NCBI GenBank assembly: GCA_037179515.1
Contig: JAXCGZ010016296.1
Coordinates: 1-23,910, forward strand
DNA length: 23,910 nt
Source of the DNA: Halocaridina rubra
Lineage: Eukaryota > Arthropoda > Malacostraca > Decapoda > Atyidae
Direction of reading: 5' to 3'
The notes under the pieces are model-generated. The model did no database searches and was not told the origin of the DNA. It saw nothing but the letters and a program-made list of their open reading frames with translations. The position numbers and the translations under genes are program-made. Shown one piece after another: positions 5,655-16,500 of the stretch (within the stretch, counting starts at the first letter, position 1; the number at the start of each line of letters is the position of its first letter).

Positions 5655-8477
5655 TTGTTATACACAAATGCTGATGGATTAGCTGGTAAGGCAGTAGAAT
5701 TAAAAGATAGGATTCACAACAGTAAGGCAGATATAGTAGCAATTACAGAGACTAAGTTGAGTGAGGACATAAACAGTGTCACAGTTTTTCCTAAGGGCTT
5801 CAGAATACTAAGGGTCGAAAGATCTGAGAGGACTGGTGGAGGGATAGCACTGCTCATAAGTGAGAGGATTCAAGTTGAAGAGATAAACTTGGCTATAGAA
5901 AGTGAGTTCAGGGAATTTCTTGTTGCTCGCATAAATACTGGGTCAGAGAGCATTATAATAACTGTTGTATACAACCCACCAAGGAACCAAAATAGGCTTG
6001 AAATTTATGAGGAAAGTCATATAGGTACGATTGAAGTCATAAACTCAGTTGTTAACATGGCGCGGGAGAAAAAATGTAGGATTTTGATTATGGGAGACTT
6101 TAATCATAAAGAGATAGATTGGATAAATCTTGACCCACACAGTGGTGAGGACTCCTTTGGGGCAAGATTCCTAGATTGCGTACAAGGGAATTTCCTACAC
6201 CAACATGTAATGGAACCAACAAGAGCCAGGGGTGGGGATGAGCCATCACTACTTGATCTGGTGTTCACAGATAATGTGTTGGATATTGAAAATATTGAGT
6301 ATGAACCACCAATTGGAAAGAGTGACCACTGTGTGTTGTTGATGGAGTATATCATTGAAGACATTCTTCCTGAGAGTAGAGGCACTGAGGACATGAGGAG
6401 GAACTATCAGAAAGGAGATTACATCAAAATGAATGAGCTTTTTGCAGTTATTGACTGGAGAACCTTATTTTACAACAAATCTGTACAAGAAATGTATGAC
6501 ATCTTTTGTGAGAAATATGGGAAGATAGTAGATTGCTGCATACCTGTCACCAAAGTAGGTGTAATTCATGCCAGAGAGAAATGGTTCGATAATGGGTGTA
6601 AAAGAGCTAAGGAGTGGAGAGACAAATGCTGGAAAAGGTATAGGAGGAGAAAAAACATAAATGCCTGGCAAACCTACAAAAGAGCAAGAAATGACTACCT
6701 AAGTAAAAGGAGAGAGGCAGAGAAAGATTATGAGAGGGACATCACCAGGAAGGCGAAAGAAAATCCCAAGCTTTTCCACAGCTTTATCAGAGGAAAACTG
6801 AAGGTAAAAGAACAGGTTTTAAGGCTAAAGAGAGCGGATGGAAGCATCACTGAGACGGACGAAGAGATCTGCAAAGAATTGAACAAGGAGTTTCAGTCAG
6901 TATTTACAGTAGAAAATACCCCACCCCCTCAGATTGCAGTGATAGAAGCTCAAGGGCCGGTATTAGAGAACATCAACCTTACAGCCACAGAGGTATGCAA
7001 AGCGCTGATGGATTTAGATGTTCATAAAGCTACAGGTCCTGATGACATATCCCCTCATGTGCTTAAAAAATGCGCAAACACAATATCAGTGGCACTAAGT
7101 ATCATATTTAAGGAGTCATTGGAGTCGGGGGAGATTCCAAGATGCTGGAAACAAGCAAATGTGATACCTATCTTCAAAAAGGGAAGGAGGGATACGGCTC
7201 TGAACCATAGACCAGTTTCCTTGACCAGCATAGTTTGCAAAGTTATGGAGAAACTACTAAGGAAACATATCTCTCTTCACTTGGAATCCTTCAACTTTTT
7301 GTCAGTGAGGCAACATGGCTTCAGAGAAGGAAGATCAACAGTAACAAACTTATTAGAATTTTATGATGAGGTAAGCCAAATCTTACAGGAAAGAGAGGGC
7401 TGGGCAGATTGCATATTCCTAGACTTCCAGAAAGCGTTTGACACTGTTCCACATGGGAGACTTATTAGGAAGCTGCAATCAATGGCTAGAATAGGTGGAA
7501 ATGTCTTGGAATGGATAAAAACTTACTTAGAAGGAAGGGAACAGAGGGTTAGAGTAAGACACTCAGTGTCTGAATGGAGAAGAGTTAGTAGTGGAGTTCC
7601 ACAGGGTTCAGTTTTAGGGCCACTTTTGTTCCTTGTATATGTAAATGACCTACCAGAGTCTGTAAATTCATTCATGAATATGTTTGCAGATGATGCAAAG
7701 ATTGTGAAGAAAGTAAAAAACGAGAACAATGGTAGAGAACTTCAGGAGGATCTAAATAATCTGCATGAGTGGTCAGAAAAGTGGCTAATGAAATTCAATA
7801 CCTCAAAATGTAAGGTAATGAGAATGGGTACAAGTGCAAGAAGGCCCAAGCTTGACTACTCGGTGGCTGGAGTACAACTTCAGGAGACAGAAAATGAGAG
7901 AGATCTAGGAGTAAACATATTGGCAGATTTGTCTCCAGAAATACATATAAATGGCGTAGTAAGGGCAGCATATGCATTCTTATCAAATGTAAGGGTAGCC
8001 TTCAGGCACATGGACAAGGAAATGTTCAGAAATATTTATGTAACCTATGTGAGGCCAAAACTCGAATATGCAGCCCCCTTTTGGAATCCGCACTTGAAAA
8101 AGCACATAGCTAAGCTTGAAAAAGTTCAAAGACATGCCACGAAACTGGTGCCAGAAATACGCAATCTCGGTTATGATGAGAGACTGAGGGAATTAGACTT
8201 GCCATCACTCGAAGCTAGAAGAGTAAGGGGGGATATGGTGACAGTCTTTAAATTCCTTCATGGTTATGATAGAGTGGATAGGGATCGATATTTCGATATG
8301 GCTGGCTCTAGAACTAGAGGTCATAGTTTGAAGCTTCGGAAGAAAACTTGTTTGCAGGATGTAAGGAAATACTTTTTCAGTGTAAGAGTAGTTGATAATT
8401 GGAATTCGCTAAGCGAGGAGGTAGTTAATGCTACCTCAATCCATAGTTTTAAGGACAGGTATGATAAGTATCACTAA
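5655..8477 (+). CDS. LINE ORF2: APE-type endonuclease / reverse transcriptase (copy C)
   Basis: This 940-residue copy of the ORF2 enzyme has the same length and frame as in copy B and no stops or indels. The endonuclease motifs (GDFN 147-150, SDH 223-225) and reverse transcriptase catalytic residues (D590, D679, D680) are intact. Amino-acid differences from B noted by eye are A74V, Y518H and L530V. Y518 lies in the NYRPVSL motif, where copies B and F and even the decayed E keep tyrosine, so H518 may weaken this copy. Like B, it has no ATG before the endonuclease; the TTG at 5655 is only the first candidate codon after the ORF1 stop. Its truncated ORF1 suggests it is not autonomous, but its ORF2 could still act. 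Confidence 0.9.
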   Translation: MLYTNADGLAGKAVELKDRIHNSKADIVAITETKLSEDINSVTVFPKGFRILRVERSERTGGGIALLISERIQVEEINLAIESEFREFLVARINTGSESIIITVVYNPPRNQNRLEIYEESHIGTIEVINSVVNMAREKKCRILIMGDFNHKEIDWINLDPHSGEDSFGARFLDCVQGNFLHQHVMEPTRARGGDEPSLLDLVFTDNVLDIENIEYEPPIGKSDHCVLLMEYIIEDILPESRGTEDMRRNYQKGDYIKMNELFAVIDWRTLFYNKSVQEMYDIFCEKYGKIVDCCIPVTKVGVIHAREKWFDNGCKRAKEWRDKCWKRYRRRKNINAWQTYKRARNDYLSKRREAEKDYERDITRKAKENPKLFHSFIRGKLKVKEQVLRLKRADGSITETDEEICKELNKEFQSVFTVENTPPPQIAVIEAQGPVLENINLTATEVCKALMDLDVHKATGPDDISPHVLKKCANTISVALSIIFKESLESGEIPRCWKQANVIPIFKKGRRDTALNHRPVSLTSIVCKVMEKLLRKHISLHLESFNFLSVRQHGFREGRSTVTNLLEFYDEVSQILQEREGWADCIFLDFQKAFDTVPHGRLIRKLQSMARIGGNVLEWIKTYLEGREQRVRVRHSVSEWRRVSSGVPQGSVLGPLLFLVYVNDLPESVNSFMNMFADDAKIVKKVKNENNGRELQEDLNNLHEWSEKWLMKFNTSKCKVMRMGTSARRPKLDYSVAGVQLQETENERDLGVNILADLSPEIHINGVVRAAYAFLSNVRVAFRHMDKEMFRNIYVTYVRPKLEYAAPFWNPHLKKHIAKLEKVQRHATKLVPEIRNLGYDERLRELDLPSLEARRVRGDMVTVFKFLHGYDRVDRDRYFDMAGSRTRGHSLKLRKKTCLQDVRKYFFSVRVVDNWNSLSEEVVNATSIHSFKDRYDKYH

Positions 8478-8502
8478 GTCTAAAAATGGAACCGATCAGG
8501 AG

Positions 8503-8535
8503 ACGGGAAGATACGAGCTTTGGGCTCTTTCCCGT
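8503..8535 (+). other. 3' UTR hairpin of LINE copy C
   Basis: The stem-loop is identical to that of copies A and B and is followed by two AATTAGGTAATCAC units (to 8569). Confidence 0.7.
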
Positions 8536-8567
8536 AAACACAATTAGGTAATCACAATTAGGTAATC

Positions 8568-8602
8568 ACATACATACATACATACATACATACATACATA
8601 CA
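8568..8602. repeat. (CATA)n microsatellite between copies C and D
   Basis: About eight CATA units end in CATACAG, directly followed by decayed ORF1 sequence of copy D. Confidence 0.9.
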
Positions 8603-9612
8603 GCTCTTAGGAGCCTTAAATAAAAAGTCAGGGACCTTGAGACCCTTGTAGTAATCCTGGATGATAAAATTCGAAATATGGATAAAGAAATGAAAGAGAA
8701 TGAAACTCTTAGAGAGATAAAAAGTTTAGAGGAGTCTAATAAGGCACAAGGGAAAGAGAGAAAAGAACTTGAAAAATGAATAAAGAAGCTGGAAGGGGAA
8801 ATGAGCGAACCAGAAACCAGTATTTTTAAACAAGAAGATTTTTACAAACAGGTGAGTGATAAACTGAATGAACTGAATGTTGGTTCAATGCTCGCTTATG
8901 AGAGAGACAAGAATGTAGCTTGGAGTGTCCAGATTAAGGAAAGCATCAAACAATTTAGAAAAGAGTTTAACGAGCTGAATATGGAACATGAAACCATGAA
9001 AAATTCCTTTGCAGATGCAGTAGAGCAAAATGTGGCTGTAAAAGAGGCAGTGAGGGGAGTGGCACTGGAAAATGTAACAACGGTTGGCTACTAAGAAACA
9101 GTAATAGAAAAAATGAAAGATGTTGAGATTTAAAAGGCTAATCCACTGATCAAACAAGCACATGGTAAAGAGAAGACAGCGATAATATCAGGCATAAGTG
9201 AATCCCAATAGTCAACATGGCAGGTGAGACTTGACAAATAAAAGCTATGGTTTAAACCGGCATAAAGGAGCTTGGAGTAGTATGTGGATAAATGAATATG
9301 GTAAGCCTTCACCAAATTGGTAAATATTTTAGGGAGGGAAAGAGAGACTAATGAGAGTATCAATTAAGAGAAGGGACACATGTAGAGTAATACTGATAGA
9401 AAAAACTAAGAGACCTGAAAATATTCAGAACAGTGTTCATTAGACAAAATAAAAAAGAACACAGGAAGAGAGAGAAAGGGTCTAAAACGTGTTGCAAGAA
9501 GCTAGAAGGTAAAATTAGAGAAGAAATGAAGAGAAGAAAACGTTTTGTTTCAGAGCTCTTCCTACCTAAGAGGAGATAGAGAAGGCAATGCTAGGAGATC
9601 AGGGGATGCAGC
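8603..9612 (+). pseudogene. Decayed ORF1 of copy D
   Basis: The remnant covers most of ORF1, starting near codon 19. A TGA at 8777-8779 interrupts the coiled-coil part. The longest surviving frame (8801-9094, 97 codons) holds the end of the coiled coil and the following helix, with SMLAYERDKNVAWSVQIKE matching the SSLLSSERDEIAAWNVQIKE region of copy B, and stops at 9094. Past this point there are further stops and indels in the RRM-like part. The equivalent of the slippery heptamer has decayed to AAACGTTTT. No product is expected. Confidence 0.8.
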
Positions 9613-12291
9613 CTCATTTAAATTGCTGTACAGTACACAAATGCTGATGGGGTAGCTAGTAAGGCAGTAGAACTAAAGGATGGGATTTACAACAGTAAGG
9701 TAGATATAATAGTGGTTACAAAGACAAAGTTGCAGGTTTTCTTAAGAGCTACAGAATATTAAGGGTTGAAGGATCTGAGAAGACTGGTGGAGGGATAGTA
9801 TTGCTCATAAGTGAAAGATTTCAGGTTGAATAAATAAACTTTGCTATAGAAAGTGACTTCAAGGAATTTATTGTTGCTTGCATAAATACTGTATATAAAC
9901 CACCAAGGAATCAACATAGGCTAGAAGTTTATGAGGTCATATAGGTACTTTTAAAGTTAACATTGCATGAGAGAGAGAGAGTATAGGATTTTGATTATGG
10001 GTGATTTCAATCATAGAGCTGTATAGATTGGATAAATCTTGACCAGCACAGTGGTGAGGACTCATTTGGGGCAAGATTCCTAGATTGCTTCACAAGGGAA
10101 TTTCCTACACCAACGTGTACTGGAACCAACAAGGGCCAGGAGTGGGGATGCGCCATCGCTGCTTGTTCTAGTATTCACAGATGTGTTGTATATTGAAGAA
10201 AATGAGTATGAGCCAAAAATTGTATTGTTGTTGATGGAGTATATGATGGAAGATATTTTATCTGAAAGTAGAGGTGCTGAGAAGAACTCGAGGAGGAACT
10301 ATCAGAAAGGAGATTAAATCAAATTTTAAGAGCTTTTTGCAGTTACTAACTGGAGAACCTCATCTAACAAAAATCTGTACTAAACTTAATGAAATCTATT
10401 GTGAGAGAATATGGAAAGATAGTAACTTGTTGCATACCTTCCAGCAAAATAGGAGATATTCATGCCAGAGAGAAATGGTTCAGTAATGTGTAAGAGAGAT
10501 AAGGAGTGGCGAGACCAATGCTGGAAAAGGCATAGGAGGAGAAAAAACTTATAAAAGAGCAAGAAATGATTGCCTAAGTAAAAAAAAGATTGGTAAGAAA
10601 AAGTTATGAAAGGGATATCACCAGGAAGGCAAAGGAAATTCCCAAAGTGTTCCACAACTTTATCAGAGGAAAATTGAAGGTAAGAGATCAGGTTTTAAAA
10701 CAAAGGAAACCAGCAGATGGAAGCATCACTGAGACATAAAGAGTTCTGAAAAGAAATGAACAAGGAGTTTCAATCAGTATGTACATCAGAAAATGCACTT
10801 TCCCCTCAGATTGCAAAGATAGAAGCTCATGAGACGGTATTAGAGAACATCATCTTTTCAGCCACAGAGGTATGCAAAGTGTTAATGGAGTTAGATACCC
10901 TTAAAGCTACAGGTCCTGATGATATATTCTTATGTACTTAAGATATGTGCTAAACCAATATCAGTGGCACTATGCTGGAAACAAACGAATGCGGTACCTT
11001 TCTTCAAGAAGGGAATAAGTGATTCTCTAAACGATAGGCCTGTTTCCTTGACCAATATAGTTTGCAAAGTTATAGAGAAGATACACATCTCTCTTCACTT
11101 GAAAGATTTCAACTTTTAGTCTGTGAGATAACATAGCTTCAGAGAAAGCAGGTCAACAGTAACAAACTCATTAGAATATTATGATGAGGTAAGCCAGATC
11201 TTACAGGAAAGAGAGGGCTGAGTGGATTACATATTCCTAGATTTTCAGAAGGCATTTGATACAGTCCCACATGGGAGACTTGTTAAGAAGCTGCAAGTAA
11301 TGGAAAAAATATGTGGAAATGCCTTAAAATGGATAAAAACTTACTTAGAAGGAAGAGCACAGAGTGTCAGAGTAAGACAGTGTCTAAATGGAGAAGGGTT
11401 AGTAGTGGGGTTCCACAGGGTTTAGTTTTAGGGCCACTTTTGTTTCTTGAATACGTTAATGACCTACCAGAGTCTTTAAATTCATTCTTGAATATGTTTG
11501 TAGATGATGCGAAGATTGTGAAGAAAATAAGAAACAAGAACAATGGTAGAGAATTTCAGGAAGACTTAAATAGGCTGCATGAGTGGTTAGGTCAGAAAAG
11601 TGGCTAATGAAATTAAATTTTTCAGAATGTAAGGTAATGAGAATTGGTACAAGTGCGGGAAAGCCCAAGCTTAGATACTCAATAGCAGGAGCAGAGCTTC
11701 AATGGACAAAATGAGAGAGATCTATGAGTAAACATAGGGCAGATTTATCTCTGGAAATGCATGTAAATAGCTTTGTAAGGGCAGTATTTGCCATCTTAGC
11801 AATGTAAGGGTAGCCTTCAAAGACATGGGCAAGGAAATGTTCAGAAAAATATATGTAACCTATGTGAGCCAAAAGCTTGAATATGCAGGCCCCTTCTGGA
11901 ATCCACATTTGAAAAAGCATGTAGTTAAGCTGGAAAAAGTTCAAAGACATGGCACGAATCTGGTGCCGTAAATATGCAATCTCAGTTTTGAGGAGAGGAT
12001 GAGGGATTTAGACTTTCCATCACTCGAAGCCAGAAGAATGAGGGGGTTATGGTAACGGTTTTTAATTTCCTTCATGATTATGCCATAGTGAATAGGGATA
12101 GATATTCTGATATGGCTGGCATTAGAACTAGAGGTCATAGTTAGAAGCTTCATAAGAAATCTTCCTTATAGGAGGGAAGGAAGTACTTTTTTAGTGTAAG
12201 AGTAGTTGATGATTGGAATTCGCAAAGTGACGAGATAGTTAATGCTCCCTCAATCCATAGCTTTAAGGACAAGTATGATAAGTATCCCTGA
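9613..12291 (+). pseudogene. Decayed ORF2 of copy D
   Basis: The endonuclease and reverse transcriptase sequence can be followed end to end but is split into short frames. Recognisable pieces are the start (9640s, AAATGCTGATGG), a GGTGATTTCAATCA version of GDFN near 9999, KATGPDD (10900s), FLDFQKAFDTVPHGRL (11230-11280), SSGVPQGLVLGPLLF (11400-11450) and FVDDAKI (11497-11517), where FADD has become FVDD. Deletions have removed several segments, including part between the endonuclease motifs and part of the IIFKESLESGEIPR region. A small GA expansion lies at about 9969-9981. It is inactive. Confidence 0.82.
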
Positions 12292-12362
12292 ATACAAAAA
12301 TGGAAACGACCTGGAAATGAGGAGTTATGAGCATAGGGTTCTTTCCCGTAAGTTCAATTAGG

Positions 12363-14446
12363 ACCTTATTTTACAACAAATCTGTACAAGATATGTGTGA
12401 CAAATTTGTGAGAAAAATGTTATGACAATATATTGCGCATACCTGTCACCAAAGTGAGTGCAATTCGTTCCAGAGAGAAATTGATAAATAATGAGTGTAA
12501 AAGAGCTAAAGAGTGGAGAGACAAATGCTGGAGAAGGCATAGGATAAAAAAAACTTAAATGCCTGGCAGACCTACAAAAGTGCAAGAAATTATTACCTAA
12601 GTAAAAGAAGAGAGGTAGAGAGAGACTATGCAAGGGACATCACCAGGAAGGCTAAAGATTATCTCAAGCTTTTCCACAGCTTTATCAGAGGAACTCTGAA
12701 GGGAAGAGAACATGTTTTAAAGCTTAAAAGAGTGGATGGAAGTATCACTGAAACAGATGAAGATGTCTGCAAAGAACTGAACAAGGAGTTGTAGTCAGCA
12801 TTTACAGTAGAAAATACCCCACCCCCTCAGATTGCTGAGATCTTCTATCGGCAATCTTAGGGGGTGGGGTATTTACAATAGAAAATACCCCTCCCCCTCA
12901 GATTGCAGAGATAGAAGCTCACGGGCCGGTATTAGAGAGCATCATCCTTTCAGCCACAGAGGTATGTAAAGTGCTGATGGAATTAGATATCCATAAAACT
13001 ACAGGTCCTGATGATATATCCCCTCATGTACTTAAAAAATGCACAAATTCAATATCAGCGGCACTAAGTATCATATATTAAAAATCACTGGAGTCAGGGG
13101 AGATTCCAAGATGCTGGAAACAAGCGAACGCGATACCTATCCTCAAAAAGGGAAGGAGGGATACGGCTCTAAACTATAGACCTGCTTCCTTGACCAGTAT
13201 AGCTTGCAAAGTTATGGAGAAACTACTAAGGAAACATATCTCTCTTCACTTGGAATCTTTCAAGTTTTTGTCATTAAGACAACATGGCATCAATGAAGGT
13301 ACCTCAACAGGAACAAACTTATTAGAATATTATAATGAGGTAAGCCGAATCTTACAGGGAAGAGAGGGCAGGGCAGATTGCATATTCCTAGACTTCCAGA
13401 AAGCATTTGACACTGTCCCAGGCAGGAGACTTATTAAGAAGCTGCAAGCAATTGCTAGAATAGGTGGAAATGTTTTGAAATGGATAAAAAACATACTTAG
13501 AAGGAAAGGAACAGAGGGTTAGAGTAAGACACTCAGTGTCTGAATGGAGAAGAGTTAGTAGTGGAGTTCCCCATGGTTCAGTTTTAGGGCCACTTTTGTT
13601 CCTTGTAATGTATATGACCTACCAGAGTATGTAAATTCATTCATGAATATGTTTGCAGATGATGCAAAGATTGTGAAGAAAGTAAGAAATGAGAACAATG
13701 GTAGAGAACATCAAAAGACCTACATAGTCTGCATGAGTGGGTAGAAAAGTGGCTAATGACATTCAGTGCTTCAGAATGTAATGCAATGAGAATGGGTACT
13801 AGTACAAGAAGGCCCAAACTTGACTACTCGGTGGCAGGAGTAGAACTTCAAAAGGCAGAGAATGAGAGAGATCTTGGAGTACACATACTGGCCGATTTGT
13901 CTACAGAAATGAATATAAATGGCATAGTAAGGGCAGCATATGCTATTTTAGCAAATGTAAGGGTAGCCTTCAGGCACATGGACAAGGAAATGTTCAGAAA
14001 TATTTATGTAACCTATGTGAGGCCAAAGTTTGAATATGCAGCCCCCTTTTGGAATCCACACTTGAAAAAGCACGTAGTTAAGCTGGAAAAAGTAAAAAGA
14101 CATGCCACGAAACTAGTGCCAGAAAAACACAATTTAAGTTATAATGAGAGGCTGAGGGAGTTAGACTTACCATCACTCGAAGACTGAAGATTGAGGAGGG
14201 ATATGATGAGAGTTTTTAAATTCCTTCATGGTTATGACAGAGTGGATAGGGATTGATATTTTGACATGGCTGGCACTAGAACTAGAGGTCATAGTTTGAA
14301 GAAGTTTTGTAAGAAAACCTTTGCGCAGGATGTAAGAAAGTACTTTTTTAGTGTAAGAGTAGTTGATAATTGGAATTCGCTAAGCAAGGAGTCGATAATG
14401 CAAAGTCAATCCATAGTTTTAAGACAAGTATGATAAGTATCACTAA
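12363..14446 (+). pseudogene. Decayed ORF2 of copy E (reverse transcriptase part)
   Basis: The remnant corresponds to ORF2 residues ~270-940. Open stretches are 13190-13522 (SIACKVMEKLLRK to the GNVLKWIK region, including FLDFQKAFDTVP) and 13756-14187 (from the KC motif through LGVHILADLS to LDLPSLED). Frameshifts lie near 13500 and 13610, and a stop follows LPSLED. The GVPQG motif is changed (TTCCCCATGG at 13566-13575, giving GVPHG), but the sequence encoding FADDAKI is kept. It is inactive. Confidence 0.8.
12812..12874. repeat. 24-bp inverted repeat inside copy E (local inverted duplication)
   Basis: The arm at 12812-12835 pairs with 12851-12874 with one mismatch, around a 15-nt spacer. 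The inverted segment is a reverse-complement copy of the local ORF2 sequence (the TPPPQIA region), and a third copy in normal orientation follows at about 12880-12925. The order is plus, minus, plus. Confidence 0.85.
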
Positions 14447-14470
14447 GTACAAAATGGAACCGATCAGGAG

Positions 14471-14503
14471 ACGGGAAGTTACGAGCTTGAGGTTCTTTCC
14501 CGT
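14471..14503 (+). other. 3' UTR hairpin of LINE copy E
   Basis: ACGGGAA/TTCCCGT is kept although the surrounding sequence has diverged; the inner GAGC pairs less well here. Two AATTAGGTAAT-type units follow. Confidence 0.6.
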
Positions 14504-14535
14504 AAGCACAATTAGGTAATTGCAATTAGGTAATT

Positions 14536-15071
<536 letters not shown>

Positions 15072-15110
15072 ATAGATAGATAGATATTTATATAGATAGA
15101 TAGATATATG

Positions 15111-15181
<71 letters not shown>
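15072..15181. repeat. (GATA)n then (GA)n microsatellite
   Basis: Imperfect GATA units (about 15072-15118) are followed by a nearly pure GA tract up to 15181. Confidence 0.95.
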
Positions 15182-15182
<1 letters not shown>

Positions 15183-15669
15183 AACGAAAAACTATGCATG
15201 TAATGACAAAATAGAAAATATTTCTATAAATTAATAAGTACATATATAAATATGAACAAAAAGAAGTAATAAAAGAATATAAATTAACAAGTAAGTAATT
15301 AGAGTAATACTTTAGTTTACGCTAAGAGAACAAAGAAAACGAACTATTGGGTCAAAGAAAATAGTAATATGGAGAACTAAGGTTTGAATAGTTCATATTT
15401 GAACTCTTATAAATAGATTTGATATATCTGTTAGGTTTTCATTGGTATTTAAGTTATATAGAAAGCCTGTACAGCTAATAAGAATATTTATGTACAATCT
15501 CAATAATAAATTGATAAAATAAGGAGATATCTGAAGCTTTGTGTCTTGGAGCCTAGTAAAAAAATATACATTCCTTTTCAATGTAAAAACGTTTTAGAAA
15601 TTTCTTTTGGATCAAGTAAAAACAACGACTTCCAGTACAATAAAAAAACAACAACGTAAAATCATATAC
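15182..15669. other. AT-rich spacer, no feature seen
   Basis: AT-rich sequence with no supported gene. A 62-codon minus-strand frame (15393-15581) has no recognisable motif and is within chance expectation. Confidence 0.5.
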
Positions 15670-15679
15670 TAAACTAGCT

Positions 15680-15733
15680 TAGATTAGATTGGGTTAATGT
15701 AAGGTAGGTTAATCATTAACCTAACCTAATCTA
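15680..15733. repeat. Inverted repeat at the TTAGG/CCTAA switch
   Basis: The 20-base arms 15680-15699 and 15714-15733 pair with two mismatches around a 14-nt loop. An alternative perfect AGGTTAAT/ATTAACCT pairing uses part of the loop. Confidence 0.65.
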
Positions 15734-15882
15734 GACTACTTCATGTAAATTATTTCTGCTCTCAGTGGCATGTTTATGAAAAGTTTTTGTGTCACTGATA
15801 TAGAATATGGTGACTTCTTGGTGTCTTTATCTGGTGATTTATTGCTGTTATCGCTTTTATTATGGTTACTATTACTAAGCTT

Positions 15883-15905
15883 CTCCAATGACGTGGACAT
15901 TGGAG
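15883..15905. repeat. Small perfect hairpin
   Basis: CTCCAATG and CATTGGAG form a perfect 8-bp stem with a 7-nt loop ACGTGGA. No context shows a function; it could be chance. Confidence 0.3.
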
Positions 15906-16500
15906 GGGTGGAGTCTAGTTGAGCTGGAATGGTCTCCCTGTGGTTGGAGTCTCTATGGTAATGACAAGTGGTATGTAAATCAACATAATAATATAAAAAA
16001 ACTAGAGATGGATTTTTGTGTTTTTTATCTTAGTTTCCTAACCTAGCCAAACCTGATTCTTAATGTAACCTAGTATGTAAAATCCTATATCTTGGCCTCA
16101 CATAGTAACCTAACCTAGACTGACCTAATACCTCTTAGATATAACGCAACCTAATATATATTAATTTGTAATCTAATTCGTAACGTACCCTAATGTGAAG
16201 AAGAATCTGTTTTGACATGCAATTCAAGCTGAACCTAACCTAACCTAACTTAATATATTAGCTATATAATTTAGCTTAAAACGCATGACCTATTTATTTT
16301 ACTTAATTTTCAACCGGACCTAATATGAAAAGAATGACTTATTGCCACTGGAGCGCGATTCTTGCCTGGTCAATTCGTTCTTTAACTGGGATGAAATAGT
16401 TAAGCAAATCTAACCTAGCCTAATATTATCAATAAATTTGTGCTTGTATTATGCTTTTTAATAAATTGGTTAGGTAGATTTGGTTAAGAAGTTTGGTTAG

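Larger units (their letters stand above)
5285..8569 (+). mobile_element. LINE copy C, 5' truncated in ORF1, otherwise intact
   Basis: The sequence aligns with copy B at a constant offset of 3345 bases from 5285 through the 3' hairpin, without indels. About a dozen single-base differences are visible over 3.3 kb. The 5' junction falls in the CATA microsatellite, with ACC shared by both sides, typical of 5' truncation during target-primed reverse transcription. The tail has two AATTAGGTAATCAC units and then runs into (CATA)n. ORF2 is complete. Confidence 0.92.
8603..12362 (+). mobile_element. LINE copy D, old and decayed
   Basis: The sequence matches copy B from about position 1284 (codon ~19 of ORF1) to the 3' UTR, but with many substitutions, indels and stops. 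It lacks the leader and the ORF1 start. The 3' end keeps the right half of the hairpin (TTTCCCGT at about 12342-12349), has lost the left arm, and stops at CAATTAGG, inside the terminal repeat, where copy E begins. The divergence shows it inserted well before B and C. Confidence 0.88.
12363..14535 (+). mobile_element. LINE copy E, 5' truncated and decayed
   Basis: Homology to copy B starts at ACCTTATTTTAC (B position about 3117, ORF2 residue ~270), immediately after the CAATTAGG of copy D, so E begins within the terminal repeat of D. It has point mutations, stops and indels and a local inverted triplication (12812-12925). The 3' end keeps a good hairpin (14471-14503) and two AATTAGGTAAT-type units, then passes into CACA and (TA)n. 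Confidence 0.88.
15670..16500. repeat. Zone of degenerate TTAGG/CCTAA motifs with strand switches
   Basis: GGTTAGG/GGTTAA-type motifs read on the plus strand at about 15670-15712. CCTAA motifs follow from 15715 to about 16420, with the best run of three CCTAA units near 16233-16250. GGTTAGG-type motifs return at 16468-16500. TTAGG is the usual arthropod telomere repeat. The matches are short and dispersed, so this may be degenerate interstitial telomere-like DNA or an unrelated dispersed repeat. Confidence 0.45.

Noticed and set aside
1..14535. CRISPR-like or satellite array explaining the regular repeats
   Set aside because: The repeats are whole LINE copies of different ages and truncation points, not short repeats with unique spacers.
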